From: Streptomyces sp. D2-8
GTDB taxonomy: Bacteria > Actinomycetota > Actinomycetes > Streptomycetales > Streptomycetaceae
Length of the DNA: 64,000 bases
Assembly (NCBI RefSeq): GCF_023184515.1
Contig: NZ_JAAHBP010000008.1
Location: forward strand, 372,001 to 436,000
Direction: 5' to 3'
Each line of letters starts with the position of its first letter. Position 1 is the first letter of the stretch. The notes below the pieces were generated by a model. It was not told where the DNA came from and searched no databases. It saw nothing but the letters and a program-made list of their open reading frames with translations. This document shows, piece by piece, positions 59,093-64,000 of the stretch. The translations under genes were made by a program, and so were the position numbers.

Positions 59093-59255
59093 CCGGCGTT
59101 AGTTCAACGCCGACTGGTGCCCGCCGTGCCGGCAGATGGTCCCGGTGCTCAAGGCCCTCGCCTCCGAGGAGGGCGACCGGCTGAAGGTCGTGCAGCTGGA
59201 CGTCGACTCCAACCCGGAGACGACCGACGCCTACGAGGTGCTCTCCATGCCGACG
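59093..59255 (+). pseudogene. Thioredoxin gene remnant
   Basis: One frame from 59103 reads FNADWCPPCRQMVPVLKALA, continuing through RLKVVQLDVDSNPETTDAYEVLSMPT to about 59255: the middle of a thioredoxin with active site WCPPC and the start of its cis-proline loop (SMPT). The codon before it is an in-frame TAG (59100-59102). The bases upstream in another frame spell PALV, as expected for the preceding beta strand, so a frameshift is likely. After MPT the sequence becomes unrelated (CCDTAPDTRKSPEQL) and enters a terminator. Both ends are lost; no functional product is expected. Confidence 0.75.
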
Positions 59256-59277
59256 TGCTGTGACACTGCCCCCGACA

Positions 59278-59319
59278 CAAGGAAATCCCCCGAGCAATTG
59301 CGCTCGGGGGATTTCCTTG
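59278..59319 (+). terminator. Strong rho-independent terminator upstream of the HelR-like gene
   Basis: An 18-bp perfect stem (CAAGGAAATCCCCCGAGC and its complement, 6-nt loop) is followed by GTATATTTGTTTGTTC, an unusual AT-rich run for Streptomyces. It could end read-through from the thioredoxin remnant or attenuate transcription of the next gene. Confidence 0.88.
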
Positions 59320-59335
59320 CGTATATTTGTTTGTT

Positions 59336-59362
59336 CGTGACTTCAAGTCGACAGAAGTCACG
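59336..59362. promoter_or_regulatory. Inverted repeat ahead of the HelR-like gene
   Basis: CGTGACTTC-N9-GAAGTCACG, arms of 9 bp, with a GTCGAC palindrome inside the spacer. It lies 42-68 bp before the start codon. A TATATC -10 candidate occurs at 59383-59388, 20 bp downstream. Confidence 0.55.
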
Positions 59363-59403
59363 GTGAAGTTCAGTGAGCACAGTATATCCGGGCGGGAGCG
59401 GAA

Positions 59404-61665
59404 TTGTCAAACACCGAATTTCCGGACGATGAATTGCGACAGGAACAGGAATTCATCGACGGGTTGTACGCGCGCGTGGACGCGCTGCGCGGCGACGCCG
59501 AGACCTCCGTCACGGACGCGCTCGCGCAGGGCAACACCCCCATGCAGGCCAGACTCGAGCGGGACATCCTCGTGGCCGAGCGCTCCGGGCTGCTCGCCGC
59601 GCTGAACGCGGTGGACGGCTCCCTGTGCTTCGGCCGGATCGACCTCACCTCGGGCATCACCCACCGCATCGGCCGCATCGGCCTGCGCACCGACGACGCC
59701 GAGCGCACCCCGGTCCTGATCGACTGGCGCGCCGATGTCGCCCGCCCCTTCTACCTGGCCACCGGCCACACCCCGATGGGGCTGAGGCGCCGGCGGCACA
59801 TCGCCACCGACGGACGGCAGGTCACCCACCTGCACGACGAGATCCTCGACCTCGGCGACGAGACCCGCACCGGCCACGAGGACCCGACGGGCGACGCCGT
59901 GCTGCTCGCCGCCCTCAACTCCGCGCGCACCGGCCGCATGAGCGACATCGTGCAGACCATCCAGGCCGACCAGGACCGCATCATCCGCGCCCCGCACCGC
60001 GGCGTCATGGTGGTGGAGGGCGGCCCGGGCACCGGCAAGACGGCCGTCGCCCTGCACCGCGCCGCCTATCTGCTCTACGAGCACCGGGAACTGCTCGCCA
60101 AGCGGGCCGTGCTGATCGTCGGGCCCAACCCGGCGTTCCTCGGCTACATCGGCGAGGTGCTGCCCTCCCTCGGCGAGACGGGCGTGCTCCTGGCGACCGT
60201 CGGCGAGCTGTTCCCCGGGGTGAAGGCGACCGCGACCGACACGCCCGAGGCCGCCGCCGTGAAGGGCCGTGCAGGGATGGCCGACGTGCTCGCCGAGGTC
60301 GTGCGCAGCCGGCAGGCGCTGCCCGACCCGGTGATCGCCATCGAGCACGACCGCGAGGTCCTCATGCTCGACGACGGCCTGGTCAACGTCGCCCGCGAGC
60401 GCACCCGCGCCGCGAAGCTGCCGCACAACGCGGCCCGCGAGCACTTCGAGGGGCACATCCTCAACGCCCTCACCGACCTGTACGCCGAGCGGATCGGCAC
60501 CGACCCCTTCGACGGGTCCAGCCTGCTCGACCCCAGCGACGTCACCCAGATCCGCGACGACCTCGCCGAGAACCCCGAGGTCTGGTCGGCCATCGACCAG
60601 TTGTGGCCGCTGCTGACCCCGCAGCGGCTCGTCGCCGACTTCCTCGCCGCGCCGGAGGAGTTCCTCCCCGCCGAGGACGCCGACGCCGTACGCCGCCCGG
60701 TGACCCGGCGCTGGACGGTCGCGGACGTGCCGCTGCTCGACGAGGCCGCCGAACTCCTCGGCGACGACGACCGGCTCGCCCGCGAGCGCGCCGAGCGCGA
60801 GCGGGAGCGGCAGATCGCCTACGCGCAGGGCGTGCTGGACGTGTCGTACGCGTCCCGGACCTACGAGTTCGAGGACAAGGAGGAGGGCGACCCCGAGAGC
60901 TCCGAGGTGCTGTCCGCCCACGACATCATCGACGCCGAGCGGTTCGCCGAACGGCACGAGGAGGACGACCACCGCAGTGCCGCCGAGCGCGCCGCCGCCG
61001 ACCGCACCTGGGCGTTCGGGCACATCATCGTCGACGAGGCGCAGGAGCTGTCGCCGATGGCGTGGCGGCTGCTGATGCGGCGCAGCCCGACCCGCTCGAT
61101 GACCCTGGTCGGCGACCCGGCGCAGACGGCGGAGGCGGCCGGGGTCGGTTCCTGGTCGGGCATCCTCGCGCCGTACGTCGAGGACCGCTGGGAGCACACC
61201 CGCCTGGGCGTCAACTACCGCACCCCGGCCGAGATCATGGACGTCGCGGCCGCCGTGGTGCGCGCCGAGCACCCGGAGTTCGAGCCGCCCAGCTCGGTCC
61301 GCTCCACGGGCGAACGCCCCTGGGCACGCGCCACCGACGACCTTCCGGGCGCCGTCGCCAAGGCGGTCGGGGAGCTCACCCCGGCCGAAGGCAGGCTCGC
61401 GGTGATCGCGCCGCGCGACCTCCACCGCTCCATCGCGGCCCGGCTGGACGGCGTGACGGCGGGCGCCGAACCCGACCTCACCCAGACGGTGGTCCTGCTC
61501 GACCCGCGCCAGGCCAAGGGCCTGGAGTTCGACTCCGTCCTCGTGGCCGAGCCCGGCCGGTACGGCACCAGCGACCTGTACGTGGCCCTGACCCGGGCCA
61601 CCCAGCGGCTGGGCGTGCTGCACACCGGCGAACTGCCGAAGGCCCTGGCGGACGCCTTCGCGTAG
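59404..61665 (+). CDS. helR: HelR/HelD-like RNA polymerase-associated ATPase
   Basis: 753 aa superfamily 1 helicase-like protein. HelD proteins remove stalled or drug-blocked RNA polymerase from DNA, and Streptomyces HelR does so to give rifamycin tolerance. The N-terminal coiled coil (FIDGLYARVDALRGD) fits the secondary-channel arm. PVLIDWRADVARPFY (103-117) is a HelD hallmark. Walker A is GGPGTGKT (206-213), and the Walker B region is IIVDEAQELSPMAWRLLM (about 541). VNYRTPAEIM, DPRQAKGLEFDSV and LYVALTRATQRL complete motifs IV-VI. An acidic segment (EFEDKEEGDPESSEV, about 490-505) may be the primary-channel loop. The start is TTG, with GGGAGCGG ahead. Confidence 0.85.
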   Translation: MSNTEFPDDELRQEQEFIDGLYARVDALRGDAETSVTDALAQGNTPMQARLERDILVAERSGLLAALNAVDGSLCFGRIDLTSGITHRIGRIGLRTDDAERTPVLIDWRADVARPFYLATGHTPMGLRRRRHIATDGRQVTHLHDEILDLGDETRTGHEDPTGDAVLLAALNSARTGRMSDIVQTIQADQDRIIRAPHRGVMVVEGGPGTGKTAVALHRAAYLLYEHRELLAKRAVLIVGPNPAFLGYIGEVLPSLGETGVLLATVGELFPGVKATATDTPEAAAVKGRAGMADVLAEVVRSRQALPDPVIAIEHDREVLMLDDGLVNVARERTRAAKLPHNAAREHFEGHILNALTDLYAERIGTDPFDGSSLLDPSDVTQIRDDLAENPEVWSAIDQLWPLLTPQRLVADFLAAPEEFLPAEDADAVRRPVTRRWTVADVPLLDEAAELLGDDDRLARERAERERERQIAYAQGVLDVSYASRTYEFEDKEEGDPESSEVLSAHDIIDAERFAERHEEDDHRSAAERAAADRTWAFGHIIVDEAQELSPMAWRLLMRRSPTRSMTLVGDPAQTAEAAGVGSWSGILAPYVEDRWEHTRLGVNYRTPAEIMDVAAAVVRAEHPEFEPPSSVRSTGERPWARATDDLPGAVAKAVGELTPAEGRLAVIAPRDLHRSIAARLDGVTAGAEPDLTQTVVLLDPRQAKGLEFDSVLVAEPGRYGTSDLYVALTRATQRLGVLHTGELPKALADAFA

Positions 61666-61668
61666 CGG

Positions 61669-61712
61669 AGCGGCCCCGCACCGGCCCGGCAAAGGGCGGG
61701 TGCGGGGCCGCT
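61669..61712. terminator. Bidirectional terminator overlapping a stop codon
   Basis: AGCGGCCCCGCACC pairs perfectly (14 bp) with its complement, with an extra GCCC/GGGC pair inside the loop. It reaches into the stop codon of the convergent membrane gene. Confidence 0.82.
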
Positions 61713-62121
61713 ACCACAGCAGCGCCCTCGGATCCCGCAGGGCGTGCCACAGTCCGGCCGCGAGCGGTACGACCGTCATGGCGAAGAAGACCCAGAACAG
61801 GAACTCGGCCCCGGGCGCGAGGTCGTAGACGGTGCCGTCCTCCCACACGCAGTAGGCCCGCGGCGGAAACGGGGCGGAGACTCCCGACACCTCCCCGCTC
61901 CCCAGAATGCCCTCGCGCATCGGCTCCCCGGGGCAGGGGGCGGTCTCCGGGAACAGGAAGGCGTCGTCCGCCGTCATGATCACCACCCAGGTGACGGCGC
62001 AGAGCGGCACCGACCAGAAGACCGCGGTCCGCATCCACAGCGGCAGCAGTGGATGCACCAGCAGCCCCCGCAGCGCGACCCACCCGACCACGAGCCCGAC
62101 GAACACCGGGAGCAGGGTCAT
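61711..62121 (-). CDS. Small membrane protein, paralogue of the next gene
   Basis: 136 aa. Helices at about 2-20, 27-47 and 108-130. The extracytoplasmic loop holds CPGEPMREGIL and PPRAYCVWEDGTVYD. The neighbouring gene has the same loop pattern (C...PLRFDCVREDGSVYS), so the two are tandem paralogues. Two loop cysteines probably form a disulfide. The start overlaps the upstream gene's stop (ATGA). Function unknown. Confidence 0.75.
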   Translation of the reverse strand: MTLLPVFVGLVVGWVALRGLLVHPLLPLWMRTAVFWSVPLCAVTWVVIMTADDAFLFPETAPCPGEPMREGILGSGEVSGVSAPFPPRAYCVWEDGTVYDLAPGAEFLFWVFFAMTVVPLAAGLWHALRDPRALLW

Positions 62122-62582
62122 GAAGCCGCCGCGGCCTTCCGGGCGCGCAGTTCGTCCGCGTAGCCCGTGCCGATGAAGAGCAGGGCGGCGGCCAGGGCGA
62201 GGGACGCGCTCGCCCCGTTCATCCACTGATAGGCGGATTCACTGGAGTAGACGGAGCCGTCCTCGCGCACGCAGTCGAAGCGCAGCGGCAGATACGAGGA
62301 CCGGTGATGGGACAGGCCCTGCCTGGTCTCCAGGTCGAAGCCGTCGCGGCAGGCCGGGGCCGGGACCGAGTCCGCGCCGTCGCCGAAGGCCGACTCCGAC
62401 ACCAGCACGGTGAAGAACCCCAGGGAGTAGACGGCCGCGGCCGCCCAAGCGGCCATCGCCGCCGCACGGCGCATCAGATGCACCGGCCACGGCTCGGGCC
62501 GCCCGGGAAACGCCATCGCGACGACCCCCGCCCCGGCGACGAGCGCGCCGACGGCGCAGGCCACCGAGACGCCGAAGCCCAT
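62118..62582 (-). CDS. Small membrane protein, paralogue of the previous gene
   Basis: 154 aa. Helices at about 5-25, 40-65 and 120-142. The loop reads ACRDGFDLETRQGL then YLPLRFDCVREDGSVYSS. Start uncertain: ATG 62582 fits helix 1, and GTG 62588 is possible, but no clear ribosome-binding site is seen. It is the upstream gene of the pair. Function unknown. Confidence 0.7.
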   Translation of the reverse strand: MGFGVSVACAVGALVAGAGVVAMAFPGRPEPWPVHLMRRAAAMAAWAAAAVYSLGFFTVLVSESAFGDGADSVPAPACRDGFDLETRQGLSHHRSSYLPLRFDCVREDGSVYSSESAYQWMNGASASLALAAALLFIGTGYADELRARKAAAAS

Positions 62583-62710
62583 CAGCACGGCAGGACCTGT
62601 GAGATGAGCGGGGTGGCATCCATGCGGCCACCCCACCAGGGCCGGACCGGGCGGGCTGTGGCGGAGGCCACTCCTCCGGTCACAGCCGTGTCACAGGCGC
62701 CCCGGCCTCT

Positions 62711-64000
62711 CTACGCCGGCCGCAGCCACACCGTCGCCAGTGGTGGCAGGGTCAGCCGGATGCTGGCCGGGCGGCCGTGCCAGGACTGGGGTTCCGGTTT
62801 GACCGGGTCGGGGTTGGTGACGTCGCTGCCGCCGTAGCGGGCCGCGTCGGTGTTGACGGCCTCGTGCCAGGCGGGGACGTCATCGGGAACGCCCAGGCGG
62901 TAGTCCTGGCGGGTCACCGGCGCGAAGTTGGACACCGCCAGCACCGGGACGCCCTCCGGGTCCAGCCGCAGGAACGCGAGGACGTTGTCGTCCGCGGCGT
63001 CCCCGACGATCCACTCGAAACCGGCCGGGTCCGTGTCCAGGCGCCACAGCGCGGGGGTCGCCCGGTAGACGGTGTTCAGGTCGCGGACCAGGTCACGCAC
63101 GCCCCGGTGGTCGGGCTCCGCCCCGTAGCCCGGGTCCAGCAGCCACCAGTCGGGGCCGTGCGCCTCGGACCACTCCGCCCCTTGCGCGAACTCCTGTCCC
63201 ATGAACAGCAGTTGCTTGCCCGGGTGGGCCCACATGTAGCCGAGGTAGGCCCGGTGGCCCGCCCGCTGCTGCCACCAGTCGCCGGGCATCTTCGACACCA
63301 GGGACCGCTTGCCGTGCACGACCTCGTCGTGGGAGATCGGCAGGACGTAGTTCTCGCTGTACGCGTACACCATCGAGAACGTCATCTCGTGGTGGTGGTA
63401 CTTGCGGTGCACCGGCTCGTGGCCCATGTACTGCAACGTGTCGTGCATCCAGCCCATGTTCCACTTCAGCCCGAAGCCGAGCCCGCCGAAGCCGCTCGGG
63501 CCCTTGTGGTGGGTGGCGCGGGTGACGCCGTCCCAGGCGGTGGACTCCTCGGCGATCGTGACCACGCCGGGCACCCTGCGGTACACCGTCGCGTTCATCT
63601 CCTGCAGGAACGCCACCGCGTCCAGGTTCTCCCGGCCGCCGTGCTCGTTCGGCGTCCACTGGCCCGGCTCGCGCGAGTAGTCCAGGTAGAGCATGGAGGC
63701 GACGGCGTCCACCCGCAGGCCGTCGATGTGGAACTCCTCGCACCAGTACAGGGCGTTCGCGACCAGGAAGTTGCGCACCTCCCGCCGCCCGAAGTCGAAC
63801 TCCAGCGTGCCCCAGTCGGGGTGCGCGGCCCGCAGCGGATCCTCGTGCTCGTACAGGGGCTTGCCGTCGAACTCGGCCAGCGCCCAGTCGTCGCGCGGGA
63901 AGTGCGCCGGCACCCAGTCCATGAGGACGCCGATACCGGCCTGGTGCAGCGAGTCGACCAGATGCCGGAAGTCGTCCGGCGTGCCCAGCCGGGCCGTCGG
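62711..64000 (-). CDS. glgB: 1,4-alpha-glucan branching enzyme (glgB), C-terminal part
   Basis: Introduces alpha-1,6 branches into glycogen. 430 residues are visible, running off the window at the N-terminal side. GH13 motifs: GIGVLMDWVPAHFP (region I), DGLRVDAVASMLYLDY with the nucleophile Asp, TIAEESTAWDGV with the acid/base Glu, and SHDEVVHGKRSL with the third acidic residue. The C-terminal beta domain ends TLPPLATVWLRPA. Recalled as SCO5440; in S. coelicolor glycogen genes occur in duplicate clusters, and which one this belongs to is inferred from position only. Confidence 0.95.
   Translation of the reverse strand, partial: PTARLGTPDDFRHLVDSLHQAGIGVLMDWVPAHFPRDDWALAEFDGKPLYEHEDPLRAAHPDWGTLEFDFGRREVRNFLVANALYWCEEFHIDGLRVDAVASMLYLDYSREPGQWTPNEHGGRENLDAVAFLQEMNATVYRRVPGVVTIAEESTAWDGVTRATHHKGPSGFGGLGFGLKWNMGWMHDTLQYMGHEPVHRKYHHHEMTFSMVYAYSENYVLPISHDEVVHGKRSLVSKMPGDWWQQRAGHRAYLGYMWAHPGKQLLFMGQEFAQGAEWSEAHGPDWWLLDPGYGAEPDHRGVRDLVRDLNTVYRATPALWRLDTDPAGFEWIVGDAADDNVLAFLRLDPEGVPVLAVSNFAPVTRQDYRLGVPDDVPAWHEAVNTDAARYGGSDVTNPDPVKPEPQSWHGRPASIRLTLPPLATVWLRPA

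Noticed and set aside
59278..59319. Rifamycin-associated element upstream of the HelR-like gene
   Set aside because: The palindrome is followed by a T-rich tract like a terminator and does not resemble the element as I remember it.

Overview
The window is chromosomal DNA of very high G+C content from a Streptomyces. The markers are scy and filP (tip-organising coiled-coil proteins), nucS, isobutyryl-CoA mutase, a chitinase with TGGTCCAGACC-type repeats, many GTG starts, and long spurious antisense ORFs typical of about 72% G+C DNA. From memory, the gene order follows the core-genome stretch SCO5376 (chiC) to SCO5440 (glgB) of S. coelicolor A3(2). That correspondence is recalled, not computed. 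I see no insertion sequence, prophage, CRISPR array, tRNA or rRNA. Both end genes (chitinase and glycogen branching enzyme) run off the window.

Layout. 1-2.7 kb: chiC with its regulatory repeats and the neighbouring ChiS/ChiR-type two-component pair. 2.9-6.4 kb: two small membrane proteins, cobalamin adenosyltransferase, a deletion scar (tail of an ABC-2 permease fused to a headless TetR gene), 3-hydroxybutyryl-CoA dehydrogenase and a STAS protein. 6.6-12.3 kb: a large membrane-anchored P-loop protein, the mismatch endonuclease NucS, a luciferase-like monooxygenase and two small conserved proteins. 12.3-16.3 kb: two tandem ABC-2 transporters. 16.4-21.4 kb: filP and scy. 21.7-24.5 kb: methylmalonyl-CoA epimerase, thiolase and MeaB. 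24.8-28.1 kb: a PepSY protein, an OmpR-type two-component system and a MarR regulator. 28.2-30.3 kb: three consecutive AIM24-family paralogues. 30.5-32.2 kb: a DUF3817 / thiamine-binding-like / MarR / DUF3817 cassette. 32.3-35.9 kb: icmA, a TetR regulator and a thioredoxin-TPR protein. 35.9-39.2 kb: a long palindrome-rich leader and three surface or membrane proteins. 39.3-45.4 kb: central carbon genes pyk, ackA, pta and pfkA. 45.4-50 kb: a helix-turn-helix protein, a PPOX-fold protein and a CUT1 sugar ABC importer. 50-54 kb: a CitA/DcuS-type two-component system divergent from a DctA-type carrier. 54-59 kb: TetR/MFS efflux pair with three operators, aldo-keto reductase, epimerase and Lrp. 59-62.6 kb: a thioredoxin gene remnant, a HelR/HelD-like RNA polymerase-associated ATPase and a pair of paralogous membrane proteins. 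62.7 kb to end: glgB.

How the genes fit together. The cobalamin adenosyltransferase, epimerase, MeaB chaperone and IcmA belong to B12-dependent acyl-CoA mutase metabolism; thiolase and 3-hydroxybutyryl-CoA dehydrogenase feed the same C4-acyl-CoA pool. PfkA, Pyk, Pta and AckA form a glycolysis/acetate node. The chiC promoter and the sugar ABC importer promoter share one architecture, with a DasR-like dre element between -35 and -10, which suggests shared amino-sugar control at both ends of the window. Three candidate operator systems stand out: a 22-bp palindrome over an apparently leaderless icmA promoter, an array of TTACY-type palindromes ahead of the 36.5-39.2 kb surface-protein genes, and a triple TTGCACA-N4-TGTGCAA array between tetR and the MFS gene. 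Two decay scars (4.3 kb and 59.1 kb) are also visible.
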